From: Bacillota bacterium
GTDB lineage: Bacteria; Bacillota; Clostridia; Christensenellales; SZUA-584
Reading direction: 5' to 3'
DNA: 64,000 nt
NCBI GenBank assembly: GCA_023391105.1
Contig: JAEWBO010000032.1
Coordinates: 76,099-140,098 of the forward strand
Within the stretch, counting starts at the first letter, position 1; every line of letters begins with the position of its first letter. The position numbers were made by a program, and so were the translations under genes. Shown one piece after another: positions 16,978 to 26,542 of the stretch. A model generated the notes under the pieces. The model saw nothing but the letters and a program-made list of their open reading frames with translations. It did not search any database and was not told the origin of the DNA.

Positions 16978-17415
16978 ATGAAGATACTCATTGAAGAGCC
17001 GGGCATCGGAGAAGAGGATCAGATTATCATCCGGTGCAGGCAGATGAGCAAGGAACTGCTGCAGTTCATCGACAATCTTAAAACACAAAAACCGACGATC
17101 ATCGGTCTTGACGGCAGCGATATTCACCGTCTTGACCCAGACGAGATTTACTATTTTGAAGCCGTTGATAACAAGGTTTTCATCTATTGCCGCGAAAAGG
17201 TTTTTGAATCTAAATATAAGCTTTATGAGATTGAAGAGCTGTTTGACGGCAGTGATTTCTTAAGAGTCTCCAAATCAGTGATACTGAATATGCAGCACAT
17301 CGCTTTTCTAAGCCCGGCATTCAGCGGCCGGTTGGAGGCCTCGCTGGATAATAAAGAAAAAGTGATTATATCAAGACAATATGTGCCCGATTTGAAGAAG
17401 AAGCTAATGCTGTAG
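16978..17415 (+). CDS. LytTR-domain DNA-binding regulator
   Basis: 145 residues and no receiver domain. A short N-terminal helical part is followed by a LytTR domain (about 45-145), with DEIYYFEAVDNKVFIYCREK and the conserved FLRVSKSVILNMQHI. Stand-alone LytTR proteins of this length in Firmicutes are usually paired with a DUF3021 membrane protein, as here, and control a neighbouring ABC exporter. Confidence 0.85.
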   Translation: MKILIEEPGIGEEDQIIIRCRQMSKELLQFIDNLKTQKPTIIGLDGSDIHRLDPDEIYYFEAVDNKVFIYCREKVFESKYKLYEIEELFDGSDFLRVSKSVILNMQHIAFLSPAFSGRLEASLDNKEKVIISRQYVPDLKKKLML

Positions 17416-17431
17416 AAGGGGGATTGCATGG

Positions 17432-17869
17432 ATGTTAGAACGACTTAAAAGACTGTTGCTGGATTTTATGCTGATAACGGCAGGCATTACACTTTCCGCC
17501 GCTGTTTTCTGCACACTATTCTACCGCGATGCCTTGTTTAATATAGAGCTATTGTGGCAGATTGTGTTACTTTCTTTCTTGTGCACCTTGCCAAGCCTTG
17601 TTTTTACGTCAAAAACGGAACTGACAAAAAAACAAATGCTGGTGAGACAGATCATTCACCTTGGCATATTGCTTACCCTGCTGTTGTTCTTTGCACTTCG
17701 TTGGGAATGGATTGAATCGGATAAAATTGTACATATTATAGTCTTTATTCTATTGATTGCTATTGTGTATACTGTGGTTACATATTTTACCTATGTTAAG
17801 GACAAGATGGTCGCGAAGATGCTAAATGACAGGCTTTCGAAATACAAACAGAATAAAATGGATTCATAA
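17432..17869 (+). CDS. DUF3021-family membrane protein
   Basis: 145 residues with four predicted membrane helices (about 10-30, 38-55, 72-90, 98-118) and a basic C-terminal tail. AAGGGGG lies 9 nt upstream of the ATG. It follows the LytTR gene by 16 bp. In this family the membrane partner is thought to sense a signal and restrain the LytTR protein; that role is inferred from family context. Confidence 0.75.
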   Translation: MLERLKRLLLDFMLITAGITLSAAVFCTLFYRDALFNIELLWQIVLLSFLCTLPSLVFTSKTELTKKQMLVRQIIHLGILLTLLLFFALRWEWIESDKIVHIIVFILLIAIVYTVVTYFTYVKDKMVAKMLNDRLSKYKQNKMDS

Positions 17870-17886
17870 CCTTTTGTCTGAACAAG

Positions 17887-17920
17887 GCGGCGGTGAAAAG
17901 CAACTCACTGCCGCTTTTTT
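17887..17920 (+). terminator. Rho-independent terminator
   Basis: 10-bp stem with one G-U pair (GCGGCGGTGA / TCACTGCCGC), 8-nt loop, then six T. Ends the LytTR-DUF3021 transcript before the ABC genes. Confidence 0.85.
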
Positions 17921-18013
17921 GCAGCTTGCTTCGTCTATATGCATCTTGCTTTTTGGAATATTGTCAAAAAATCGCCTTGGTGTTAGTGTGTATCGCGAAA
18001 GGAGTTTTGAAAT

Positions 18014-18928
18014 ATGGAAAGGATAATCGAGGTTAAAAATCTAAAGAAAAGCTACGGCGACGTGCAAGCGGTGAAGGGCATCAGCTTCTACGTGGAGCGG
18101 GGCAAGCTGCTCTCATTTCTAGGACCGAACGGTGCGGGCAAATCCACCACGATCGATATACTGTGCACGCTTCTTGCCTTTGATGAGGGAGAAATCAGCG
18201 TAAACGGACAGCGCATGGGTGAAAACGATGAGGCCATCCGACACAGCATCGGCGTGGTGTTTCAGGACAGCGTGCTGGATTCGCTGCTTACAGTGGGCGA
18301 GAACTTAAGGCTTAGAGCCGGTTTTTATTTTAAAGACAAACAAAAGATCGAACAGGCTGTGAGAAACGCTGCGGTTGCAACCGATGTGGTGAGCTTTTTA
18401 GACCGCCCTTACGGCAAGCTGTCCGGCGGTCAGCGGCGCAGGGCGGATATCGCACGGGCGCTGATTCACACGCCCAAGATTCTCTTTCTCGATGAGCCCA
18501 CGACGGGGCTTGATCCGCAAACGAGAAAGAGCGTATGGAACATGATTCAGGAGTTAAAAGATAAAACGGGCACGACTGTGTTCCTAACCACGCATTACAT
18601 GGAGGAAGCAGCCAACTCCGATTACGTGATCGTGATCGATCGCGGCGAGATCGCCGCCAAGGGCACGCCCGCGGAGCTCAAAAACGAGTTCGCAAGCGAT
18701 CTGCTGCGTCTGGTCTGCAAAGACGAACAGGCGCTTAGGAGCGCGCTCGATGAATCGGCTTGTGATTACTCCCAGGTGGCAGATCAGATGATCGTCAAAC
18801 TGCCGACCACGATGGCAGCACTGCCCATACTCGACGCGTGCAAGGCGCATATACACGGCTTTGAGGTGCTTCGCGGCACAATGGACGACGCGTTTATCGC
18901 CATCACCGGAAAGGAGATCAGAGAATGA
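18014..18928 (+). CDS. ABC-2 exporter ATPase (DrrA/NodI-like)
   Basis: 304 residues. Walker A GPNGAGKST, signature LSGGQRRRADIARAL, Walker B ILFLDEPTTGLDP, and the extra C-terminal region typical of drug/daunorubicin-type ATPases. AAAGGAG precedes the ATG. Translationally coupled (ATGA) to the permease. It is likely under control of the upstream LytTR protein. Cargo unknown; toxic peptides or drugs are usual for the family. Confidence 0.88.
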   Translation: MERIIEVKNLKKSYGDVQAVKGISFYVERGKLLSFLGPNGAGKSTTIDILCTLLAFDEGEISVNGQRMGENDEAIRHSIGVVFQDSVLDSLLTVGENLRLRAGFYFKDKQKIEQAVRNAAVATDVVSFLDRPYGKLSGGQRRRADIARALIHTPKILFLDEPTTGLDPQTRKSVWNMIQELKDKTGTTVFLTTHYMEEAANSDYVIVIDRGEIAAKGTPAELKNEFASDLLRLVCKDEQALRSALDESACDYSQVADQMIVKLPTTMAALPILDACKAHIHGFEVLRGTMDDAFIAITGKEIRE

Positions 18929-19779
18929 GCACTTTTATAAAACGAAACGTCAAGCTGTTTTTCAGAGATAAGAGCGCGGTGTTCTTTTCGCTGCTCGCCG
19001 TGTTCATCATCATCGGTTTGTACGCGCTGTTTCTTGGCGACGTATGGCTCAACGAATTTCCAGACATTGATGGGTCTAGGTTCTTAATGGATAGCTGGCT
19101 GATAGCGGGATTGCTCGCGGTGACATCTGTCACCACAACGCTCGGCGCGTTCAGCGTTATGGTGGAGGATAAAGCCAAGAAAATTGCAAAGGACTTTTAT
19201 TCCGCACCGATTAAAAGACGCAGCATCACAGGCGGGTATCTTTTCAGCGTGTTTATCATTGGCGTGATCATGAGCATCGTCGCGCTGGTGCTCTCAGAAG
19301 CATACGTGCTGCTCAACGGGGGTGAACTGCTTGGCGTTGCCGCGGCTTTGAAGGTGCTTGGCATCATACTGCTGGCGACGCTATCCAATACCGCTTTGAT
19401 GTGCTTTATCGTGTCTTTCTTCAAAAGCCAGAATGCATATGCCACGGCCAGCACGATTATCGGCACATTGATCGGCTTTATCGCGGGTATCTATCTGCCC
19501 ATCGGGACACTGCCAGAAGCGGTGCAAACGATCGTCAAGGTATTTCCTGTCTCTCATGCAGCCGTGCTGATGCGTCAGGTTGTGATGGATGTGCCAATAG
19601 ACACCGCGTTTGCGGGCGCGCCACAGGAGGCGCTGGATGGCTTCAACGGCATGATGGGTGTATCGTACAAATTTGGAGATTTTACCGTCACGCCATGGAT
19701 GAGCATTGCGTTTCTCGTTGTGACAGGCATTCTCTTTTACAGCTTGGCGATGATGAAAATGTCAAAAAAGAGAGCTTGA
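18925..19779 (+). CDS. ABC-2 type permease
   Basis: 284 residues with six predicted membrane helices. An N-terminal cytoplasmic segment (KRNVKLFFRDKSAVFFSLLA) is followed by an ABC-2 domain with the conserved IYLPIGTLPEAVQTIVKVFP stretch. It starts inside the ATPase stop codon (ATGA). Forms the membrane part of the exporter. Confidence 0.85.
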   Translation: MSTFIKRNVKLFFRDKSAVFFSLLAVFIIIGLYALFLGDVWLNEFPDIDGSRFLMDSWLIAGLLAVTSVTTTLGAFSVMVEDKAKKIAKDFYSAPIKRRSITGGYLFSVFIIGVIMSIVALVLSEAYVLLNGGELLGVAAALKVLGIILLATLSNTALMCFIVSFFKSQNAYATASTIIGTLIGFIAGIYLPIGTLPEAVQTIVKVFPVSHAAVLMRQVVMDVPIDTAFAGAPQEALDGFNGMMGVSYKFGDFTVTPWMSIAFLVVTGILFYSLAMMKMSKKRA

Positions 19780-19826
19780 CAGTGCCGATAGGATATTCTG
19801 GCGGACAAATATTTAATGGACAATTT

Positions 19827-19856
19827 GCGGTTCGGTGACGGGCCGCTTTGTCTTTT
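19827..19856 (+). terminator. Probable terminator after the ABC-2 operon
   Basis: GCGGTTC / GGGCCGC stem (7 bp with two G-U pairs), 6-nt loop, then TTTGTCTTTT. Confidence 0.6.
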
Positions 19857-20094
19857 ATAAACAAGCAAGATCGACGTCACTTTTCATACAAATGATTCTG
19901 TGCGAAAGCCATGGATGGAGAATATTATCCCAACCTTGGGCAAATCGTTAAAATTCTGCTATTCTCGTATATGGCAGAAAAAATAGCCAGTTGATAAAAT
20001 AGAATCAAGGTTGATCAAGGCTGCTAATCTATTTATGGTTAACGGCTATCATCAGTATTAAAAATTCTATTCTAAAGAAATGAGGTCAATATTA
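19857..20094 (+). promoter_or_regulatory. xylA upstream region
   Basis: No gene. A plausible promoter is TTGATC (20010-20015), 17 nt, TATGGT (20033-20038). An inverted repeat TTCTGC (19954-19959) / GCAGAA (19974-19979) lies about 30 bp further upstream, where an activator or repressor of xylose genes could bind. Both are weak, sequence-only suggestions. Confidence 0.35.
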
Positions 20095-21411
20095 ATGAAA
20101 GAGTATTTTTCCGGAATCTCCAAAATTGAATACAAGGGAAAAGACGGCGATGCTTTATCGTTTAAGTTTTACAATCCCGAAGAGAAGCTTGGCGGAAAAA
20201 CGATGCGTGAACATTTGAAGTTTGCCATGTCCTACTGGCATACGCTGGGTGGAAACGGTGCTGATATATTCGGTATGGCGGGCACGATGGACAGAAGCTT
20301 CGGCGGCGCCGGCACACGTGAAATATTTGAGCACAAGGCTTATGCAGGCTTTGAGCTTATGGAAAAGCTCGGTATCGATTATTATTGCTTCCACGACCGC
20401 GACGTGGCGCCCGAGGGCGATACGCTGGCGGAAAGCAATGCGATACTGGATGAATATGTGGCGCTGCTGGAAAACCTCATGAAGGATACTGGAAAGAAGC
20501 TGCTTTGGGGAACGGCCAACTGCTTCAGCAACAAGCGGTTCCTGCATGGCGCCGCGACCTCCTGCAATGCGGATGTGTTCGCATATACCGCTGCGCAGAT
20601 CAAAAAGGCGATGGAGTGCACCAAACGGCTGGGCGGCGACGGATACGTATTCTGGGGCGGCCGCGAAGGCTATACCACGCTGCTCAATACCAATCTTGGA
20701 CTGGAGCAGGATAACCTTGCCCGCATGCTGACTCTCGCTCGCGACTACGCGAAGAGCATCGGCTTTGACGGCGATCTTTACATAGAGCCCAAGCCGATGG
20801 AACCCACGGCGCACCAGTATGACTATGATGTGGCAACAGTGCTTGCGTTCCTGCGCAAATACGGATTGCAAAACGATTTCAAAATGAATGTGGAAGCCAA
20901 CCATGCAACGCTTGCCGGTCACAGCTTTGCGCACGAGCTGCGCGTGGCGCGTGAAAACGACGTGTTCGGCTCAATCGACGCGAATCAGGGCGAAACATTC
21001 AACGGCTGGGATACGGATAACTTCCCGACCAATGTGTATGACTCGGCGCTCGCCATGTATGAAATAATCAAGGCCGGCGGCTTCACGAAGGGCGGCACCA
21101 ACTTCGATTCCAAGCTGCGGCGCGAATCCATCGCTGTTGAAGATCTGTTCCGCGGCTATATCGTGGGTATGGATACCATGGCGCTGGGCTTCAAGATTGC
21201 GCATAAGCTGATCGAGGACGGCCGTATCGACAAATTTGTGGAAGACCGTTATGCAAGCTATAAGTCCGGAATCGGTGCGAAGATCGTCAGCGGGCAGGCC
21301 ACCTTCGCTGAGCTCGAAAAGTATGCGCTGGAAATGGGCGAAGTGAAAACAAACACCAGCGGATCGCAGGAATACCTTGAAGGGATTATCAATTCCGTCA
21401 TTTTCGGATGA
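20095..21411 (+). CDS. xylA: Xylose isomerase
   Basis: Interconverts D-xylose and D-xylulose. 438 residues, the length of class II isomerases. The signature YYCFHDRDVAPEGD contains the catalytic His100 and Asp103, and IEPKPMEPTAHQYD supplies metal-binding Glu231 and Lys233. GAGG lies 9 nt before the ATG at 20095; an upstream ATG is disfavoured. It stands next to a sugar ABC transporter and a xylose-type sensor, giving a transport-to-isomerisation module. xylB is not in the window. Confidence 0.97.
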   Translation: MKEYFSGISKIEYKGKDGDALSFKFYNPEEKLGGKTMREHLKFAMSYWHTLGGNGADIFGMAGTMDRSFGGAGTREIFEHKAYAGFELMEKLGIDYYCFHDRDVAPEGDTLAESNAILDEYVALLENLMKDTGKKLLWGTANCFSNKRFLHGAATSCNADVFAYTAAQIKKAMECTKRLGGDGYVFWGGREGYTTLLNTNLGLEQDNLARMLTLARDYAKSIGFDGDLYIEPKPMEPTAHQYDYDVATVLAFLRKYGLQNDFKMNVEANHATLAGHSFAHELRVARENDVFGSIDANQGETFNGWDTDNFPTNVYDSALAMYEIIKAGGFTKGGTNFDSKLRRESIAVEDLFRGYIVGMDTMALGFKIAHKLIEDGRIDKFVEDRYASYKSGIGAKIVSGQATFAELEKYALEMGEVKTNTSGSQEYLEGIINSVIFG

Positions 21412-21438
21412 GCTGTATAAAGACAGCATTAGCAGTCA

Positions 21439-21477
21439 AACCGCATCGGAGAAGCTTTTTCTCCGGTGCGGTTTTTT
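21439..21477 (+). terminator. Strong rho-independent terminator of xylA
   Basis: 15-bp stem with one G-U pair (AACCGCATCGGAGAA / TTCTCCGGTGCGGTT) followed by a T run. Confidence 0.92.
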
Positions 21478-21690
21478 GGTGGGCAGGATTGCCGTAATCG
21501 GCCTTTTGCTGCACAATTGCACCCGCTAATACTTCTATAACAGGATTTTATTAACACTAAAAAAGTCCAGATTTAAAACGAAGTTAAAATGATATGTTAA
21601 AAAAAAACATGACCATCATAAATTACACTATTCATCGTATGCATATTATTAGTTAGTATAAACACATCAAAAATAAGGAGGAACCCCTAG

Positions 21691-22860
21691 ATGTCTAAAA
21701 AAATAGCTGGTCTTTTACTGGCGATGGTTCTTATTGTTGCTGCTTTTGCGGCTTGCGGTCAGACTCCCGCTCCTGCGGATTCGCCGGCGGCTGAACCGGA
21801 AGTTTCCGAAAACGTAGCTCCGGAAGAACCTGCTGAGCCTGCTGAGAATGCAGATTCGGGCGAAGGCAAAGTGGTTGGTGTAACGATGCCGACAAAGTCT
21901 CTCCAGAGATGGAACGAAGACGGTACCAACGTGAAGGCCGCTTTGGAAGCCAAGGGCTATACAGTTGACCTTCAGTATGCCGATGAGACACAGCCTATGC
22001 AGAACAGCCAGATTGAGAACCAGATCACCAAGGGTGTGGACGTTCTCGTTATCGCGTCTATCGACGGCGGCGCTCTGGGCGGCGTTTTGGATCAGGCTAA
22101 GGCTGCGGGAATTCCCGTCATTGCATACGACAGATTGCTGACAAACAGCGAATCGGTCGACTATTATGCAACATTCGACAACTACGGCGTTGGTAAAATG
22201 CAGGGCGAATTCATCGTAAAAGCGCTCGGCCTTGCTGATGGCGAAAAAGGCCCCTTCACAATGGAATGCTTCGGCGGTGACCCGGGCGACAACAATGCAA
22301 AATTGTTCAACCAGGGCGCTATGGACGTGCTGCAGCAGTACATAGACAGCGGCGTGCTCGTTGTCAAATCCAAGCAGATTGAATACCCGGGCGAAATTGC
22401 GATCACGAACTGGAAAGCCCAAGGCGCGCAGGACAGAATGGACAATCTTCTGACCGCTTATTATGCGGATGAGAACATCGATGTGGTGCTCTCCCCGAAC
22501 GACAGCTTGGCACAGGGCATCGTGGCTTCGCTGAAGGGTTCTGGATACGGAACCGACGATAAGCCTTTCCCGATCATCACAGGTCAGGACTGCGATAAGA
22601 TCAACGTGGGTCAGATCATCCGCGGTGAGCAGTCGATGTCTATCTTCAAGGATACCCGTATTCTTGCGGATCAGGTCATCGCGATGACCGACGCGTTACT
22701 CGCCGGAAAAGAAGTGCCGGTGAATGCGGAGTATGACAACGGCGTCAAAACAGTGCCGTCTTTCAACTGCGAAATCAAATTCGCCGACAAGGACAACTGG
22801 AAGTCACTGCTTGTTGACAGCGAATACTATAAGCTGTCTGATATTCCGGATGCTGAATAA
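21691..22860 (+). CDS. chvE: Multiple-monosaccharide-binding lipoprotein (ChvE type)
   Basis: 389 residues. Lipoprotein signal with lipobox AFAAC (Cys21), an acidic Pro/Ala/Glu linker to about residue 60, then a periplasmic-binding fold. VGVTMPTKSLQRWNEDG and VIAYDRLLTNSESVDYYATF match the ChvE/xylose-glucose-binding group. An AAGGAGGAA site lies 7-8 nt upstream. It delivers xylose or related sugars to the downstream ATPase-permease. The region before it (21478-21690) holds no gene and presumably the promoter. Confidence 0.9.
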   Translation: MSKKIAGLLLAMVLIVAAFAACGQTPAPADSPAAEPEVSENVAPEEPAEPAENADSGEGKVVGVTMPTKSLQRWNEDGTNVKAALEAKGYTVDLQYADETQPMQNSQIENQITKGVDVLVIASIDGGALGGVLDQAKAAGIPVIAYDRLLTNSESVDYYATFDNYGVGKMQGEFIVKALGLADGEKGPFTMECFGGDPGDNNAKLFNQGAMDVLQQYIDSGVLVVKSKQIEYPGEIAITNWKAQGAQDRMDNLLTAYYADENIDVVLSPNDSLAQGIVASLKGSGYGTDDKPFPIITGQDCDKINVGQIIRGEQSMSIFKDTRILADQVIAMTDALLAGKEVPVNAEYDNGVKTVPSFNCEIKFADKDNWKSLLVDSEYYKLSDIPDAE

Positions 22861-22876
22861 ACAGTAAATTGGGTAA

Positions 22877-22906
22877 ATGGCGGCAGCATTGCTGCCGCCA
22901 TTTTTC
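22877..22906 (+). terminator. Terminator between binding protein and transporter genes
   Basis: Perfect 11-bp stem ATGGCGGCAGC / GCTGCCGCCAT with a 3-nt loop and five T. Its position allows partial read-through, giving more binding protein than transporter, as is common in sugar ABC operons. Confidence 0.9.
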
Positions 22907-22911
22907 TTACA

Positions 22912-22940
22912 GGATCCCCGAAAAGCGCAGCTGATTGGGG
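22912..22940. repeat. Dispersed hairpin motif (CCCCGAAAA...GGGG), copy 1
   Basis: GGATCCCCGAAAAGCGCAGC then TGATTGGGG. Related to the sequences at 38201-38228 and 39182-39210, all in non-coding gaps. Confidence 0.45.
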
Positions 22941-23028
22941 TTTTGTCAAATGGTCTTGAAAAGCGAAGGCTTTGAGGGAGCTGTTTATGAGGATTATAGG
23001 TACAAGTTTTTAAACAAGGAGTGGTCGC

Positions 23029-24582
23029 ATGTCGGAATACATACTGGAAATGGACAATATCACAAAAGAGTTCCCCGGTGTCATCGCTCTTAAGGACGTC
23101 ACATTTAAAGTGAAAAAAGGCGAGATACATGCGCTGGTTGGTGAGAATGGAGCGGGCAAATCCACGTTGATGAAAGTATTGAGCGGGATTCACCCCCATG
23201 GTTCTTATTCGGGAAACATTATATTCAAGGGGACAGAGTGTAAGTTTAAAAACATACGCGAGAGTGAGAGTACGGGCATCGCGATTATTCACCAGGAGCT
23301 CGCGTTGAGTCCGTATATGACAATAGCAGAGAACATATTTCTCGGAAACGAGAGAGCCAAGAATGGCGTCATCAATTGGGATGAAACCAACACCAAGGCA
23401 ACTGAAATGATGGAGAAGGTTGGGCTTAAAGAGAAACGCAGCGCATTAATCAAGGATATCGGTGTCGGTAAACAGCAGCTGGTGGAAATCGCGAAGGCGT
23501 TGTCTAAGAATTGCGAGCTGTTGATACTCGACGAGCCAACAGCGGCACTGAATGACGATGATTCTGATCATCTGCTCAAGCTTTTACAAGCGCTCAACAA
23601 AGAGCAGGGAATGACGTGTATCCTGATTTCGCATAAACTCCATGAGGTGATCAAGATCGCAAACAACATCACCGTATTGAGAGACGGACAAACCATCGAG
23701 ACGCTGGAGAACAACGATGAGGTCAACGAAGGCCGAATCATCAAAGGGATGGTGGGGCGCGAATTGATGGATCGTTTCCCCAGACATGAAGCGAAAATCG
23801 GCGAAGTTGGATTTGAAATTAAGGATTGGGTGGTGCATGATCCTCTTGATGAAGAGCGAGTCGTCATTGATCATGTGAATATCAATGTACGTAAGGGCGA
23901 GATCGTCGGGCTTGCAGGGCTGATGGGTGCGGGCAGGACGGAGCTGGCCATGAGTGTTTTCGGCAGATCTTATGGCAAAAAAATAAGTGGTTCACTTATA
24001 AAAGACGGAAAAGAGATCGAGTTGCACAGCGTCGGGCAGGCGATAAACAACGGTATCGCTTATGTCACTGAGGACAGAAAAACAGCAGGGCTTATACTGA
24101 TTCAGGATATCAAGAAAAACATCACTCTTGCTAACCTGAAAGCGATAAGCAAGGGCTCGGTTGTCAACGACGATGAGGAAATGATTGTTGGCAAAGAGTA
24201 TCGCGAAAGGCTTAGCATTAAATCCTCAAGCGTGTTCCAAAAAGCGGGCAACCTGTCGGGCGGTAATCAGCAAAAGGTGGTGTTAAGCAAATGGATATTT
24301 GCGAATCCCGATGTGCTGATACTTGACGAACCGACTCGGGGCATTGACGTGGGTGCCAAATATGAGATTTATAAGATCATCCTTCAGCTGGCGGAAGCCG
24401 GTAAATGTGTGATCATGATCTCATCTGAGTTGCCCGAAGTTCTGGGAATTTCAGATCGTTTATACATTATGAACGAAGGTCGCATTGTTGGAGAACTTGA
24501 GACCAGCGAGGCGACTCAGGAAGGAATTATGTCGACGATTATTAAAAGCTCTGCTGAAAGCAACAGGGGGAATAGAAAATGA
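23029..24582 (+). CDS. mmsA: Multiple-monosaccharide ABC transporter ATPase
   Basis: 517 residues with two ABC domains in tandem. The first has GENGAGKST and LDEPTAAL. The second has a degenerate Walker A (GLMGAGRTE), LSGGNQQKVVLSKWI and LDEPTRGIDVG. This is the RbsA/XylG/GguA architecture of monosaccharide importers. Starts after AAGGAG; its end overlaps mmsB by 4 bp. Powers uptake of the sugar bound by the ChvE-type lipoprotein. Confidence 0.93.
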   Translation: MSEYILEMDNITKEFPGVIALKDVTFKVKKGEIHALVGENGAGKSTLMKVLSGIHPHGSYSGNIIFKGTECKFKNIRESESTGIAIIHQELALSPYMTIAENIFLGNERAKNGVINWDETNTKATEMMEKVGLKEKRSALIKDIGVGKQQLVEIAKALSKNCELLILDEPTAALNDDDSDHLLKLLQALNKEQGMTCILISHKLHEVIKIANNITVLRDGQTIETLENNDEVNEGRIIKGMVGRELMDRFPRHEAKIGEVGFEIKDWVVHDPLDEERVVIDHVNINVRKGEIVGLAGLMGAGRTELAMSVFGRSYGKKISGSLIKDGKEIELHSVGQAINNGIAYVTEDRKTAGLILIQDIKKNITLANLKAISKGSVVNDDEEMIVGKEYRERLSIKSSSVFQKAGNLSGGNQQKVVLSKWIFANPDVLILDEPTRGIDVGAKYEIYKIILQLAEAGKCVIMISSELPEVLGISDRLYIMNEGRIVGELETSEATQEGIMSTIIKSSAESNRGNRK

Positions 24583-25796
24583 ACAAAGTAAAAGAATACA
24601 TGAACCGAAACATGAAGCAATACGGGATGTTGATCGCCCTGCTTGTGATCATGATTGTTTTCGGATTTATGACAAAGGGCAGCTTGATTTGGCCAAGAAA
24701 CATATCGATGCTGGTGCGCCAAAACAGCTATGTGTTTATACTGGCGATCGGCATGATGCTCTGCATACTGACCGGCGGTAACATCGACCTTTCGGTCGGT
24801 TCGCAGGTGGCGTTGGTCAGCGCGATGTCGGGCCTGTTGGGCACGACGCTAGGGCTTCCCGCTTGGCTGGCGATCACTATCAGCCTTTTAACCGGTCTGC
24901 TGGCCGGCATATGGCAGGGGTTTTGGATTGCGTTTGTCAAGGTGCCGCCGTTCATCACCACGCTTGCAGGCCAACTGCTTTTCAGGGGACTCAATAACAT
25001 CATACTCGACGGCCAGACCTTGCCGCTGCCCAAGCTCTATGTGACGATCGGTTCTGGCTCGATTCCGGATATAGCGCCGAACACTGTTCCGGATTTTTTA
25101 GGGATTGGCAATTTGCTGCAGCTGCAAAACAAAGTGCAATCCTTGAACGTCACGACCCTGATTATTGGTCTCATACTGTCTGCTATATTTGTGGCGTATT
25201 TATTTGTTAACAGAAAACGAAAGCTGGCACGCGGATATGAAGCGGCCTCATTCGGCTCAGTTGTAGCAAAAGCCATCGCGTTCTTTATTATCATCAATTT
25301 ATTCTCTTACTGGCTGGCGATGGATGAAGGCATACCGATATTGTTGGTTATTGTCGCTGTCATATACGCAATCTACTCGTTTATTGCCACTAAGTCCATA
25401 CCCGGGCGCCACCTATATGCCATGGGCGGCAACATCAAGGCGGCGGAGCTTTCGGGTGTCAACACCAAAAAAATGATGTTTCTGGTGTATGCGAACATGG
25501 GTCTGCTCTCGGCGGTTGCGGGCATTGTGACGGCCGGAAGATTAAACGCTTCTTCGCCTAATATAGGACAGAACTTTGAGCTGGATGCTATTGGTGCGTG
25601 CTTTATCGGCGGCGCATCCGCTTACGGCGGTATCGGTACCATTTGGGGCGCTATGGTGGGTGGATTCATCATGGGTGTTATGAACAACGGTATGTCCATA
25701 CTCGGCTTTGACGTTTTCTTGCAGCTGATTGCCAAAGGACTCGTCGTGCTGCTCGCGGTGGCGTTCGATACATACACCAAGTCCAAATCAAGATAA
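24579..25796 (+). CDS. mmsB: Multiple-monosaccharide ABC transporter permease
   Basis: 405 residues, about ten membrane helices. It carries the conserved TGGNIDLSVGSQVALVSAMS and the cytoplasmic contact region GGNIKAAELSGVNTKKMM. The length and the long central insert fit the GguB/XylH branch rather than RbsC. Translationally coupled to the ATPase by ATGA. Confidence 0.93.
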   Translation: MNKVKEYMNRNMKQYGMLIALLVIMIVFGFMTKGSLIWPRNISMLVRQNSYVFILAIGMMLCILTGGNIDLSVGSQVALVSAMSGLLGTTLGLPAWLAITISLLTGLLAGIWQGFWIAFVKVPPFITTLAGQLLFRGLNNIILDGQTLPLPKLYVTIGSGSIPDIAPNTVPDFLGIGNLLQLQNKVQSLNVTTLIIGLILSAIFVAYLFVNRKRKLARGYEAASFGSVVAKAIAFFIIINLFSYWLAMDEGIPILLVIVAVIYAIYSFIATKSIPGRHLYAMGGNIKAAELSGVNTKKMMFLVYANMGLLSAVAGIVTAGRLNASSPNIGQNFELDAIGACFIGGASAYGGIGTIWGAMVGGFIMGVMNNGMSILGFDVFLQLIAKGLVVLLAVAFDTYTKSKSR

Positions 25797-25837
25797 GATA
25801 GTACACTGTACGTTTCTGACTGATAAGGAAATAGATA

Positions 25838-25879
25838 TGGCCTGACGAACGACTGCCGATGCAATCGTTCGTCAGGCCA
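25838..25879 (+). terminator. Perfect 15-bp stem-loop after mmsB
   Basis: TGGCCTGACGAACGA / TCGTTCGTCAGGCCA with a 12-nt loop. No T-tract follows, so it may serve as a 3-prime stabiliser or a processing site rather than a standard terminator. Confidence 0.5.
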
Positions 25880-25904
25880 TTCCGCACTATTACAAGGTGC
25901 TATC

Positions 25905-25933
25905 TTTTACTAGCTATTATGTTATGATATAAT
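25905..25933 (+). promoter_or_regulatory. Promoter for the sugar-sensor operon
   Basis: TTTTAC, 17 nt, TATAAT, 57 nt before the first gene. Confidence 0.6.
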
Positions 25934-25990
25934 AGTTAATACACACTTCAATGCCAATAGAATATCTGTTAATAAGGCAGGATTCGCAAA

Positions 25991-26542
25991 ATGAAAGTCA
26001 AAATATCTAATGGCAAGGCCGGTGAAACCCGCGTTGATTATTTAAAGGTGTCAGATAAGGATTCCTTTCGCTTTCATTTGCTCAATAAAGTGCTGGATGG
26101 ACAAAATAGAAGCTCTGTATTACTAATTGATACAAATCAGCGCGTTACCGAAAAGACTGGTCTGAAAGTGTTGGAGGATTTGCACGAAAAGGGTTTAGAT
26201 CCTTTAGCCATAAAAATACCCGTCAATCCGCAGTTCTTTTTCGGGTTCCAAGTTAGAAAATGGAATGTACATGATGTCGAGTACATGATCGTCATAGATT
26301 TAAAAGAGCAAACGCTTACGAAGGATTTATTTATGTTGCTGACCGGGTATGATATCGCGGTGGGCATCGGCCAAATAGAACCGATAACGAATCAGATGGG
26401 GCTTATTGGAACCAGCCCGATGTTGCTCCTTGATACCTGTTTCGGTGAAAGGCTATACGATTCAATTCTTTGTACGCGAATAAGAAGCAGCTTTGATATA
26501 AGCGGATATGTAAAGGAAATCACTCATGAAATGGGTCTATAA
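25991..26542 (+). CDS. Unknown protein opening the sugar-sensor operon
   Basis: 183 residues, soluble, no signal peptide or membrane segment. Mixed alpha/beta with hydrophobic strands (SSVLLIDTNQ, YMIVIDLKEQ, DIAVGIGQIEP). I do not recognise the family. It overlaps the binding-protein gene by 17 bp, so it is probably co-translated with the membrane sensor. Being cytoplasmic, it could modulate the kinase or regulator, but nothing in the sequence proves this. Confidence 0.65.
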   Translation: MKVKISNGKAGETRVDYLKVSDKDSFRFHLLNKVLDGQNRSSVLLIDTNQRVTEKTGLKVLEDLHEKGLDPLAIKIPVNPQFFFGFQVRKWNVHDVEYMIVIDLKEQTLTKDLFMLLTGYDIAVGIGQIEPITNQMGLIGTSPMLLLDTCFGERLYDSILCTRIRSSFDISGYVKEITHEMGL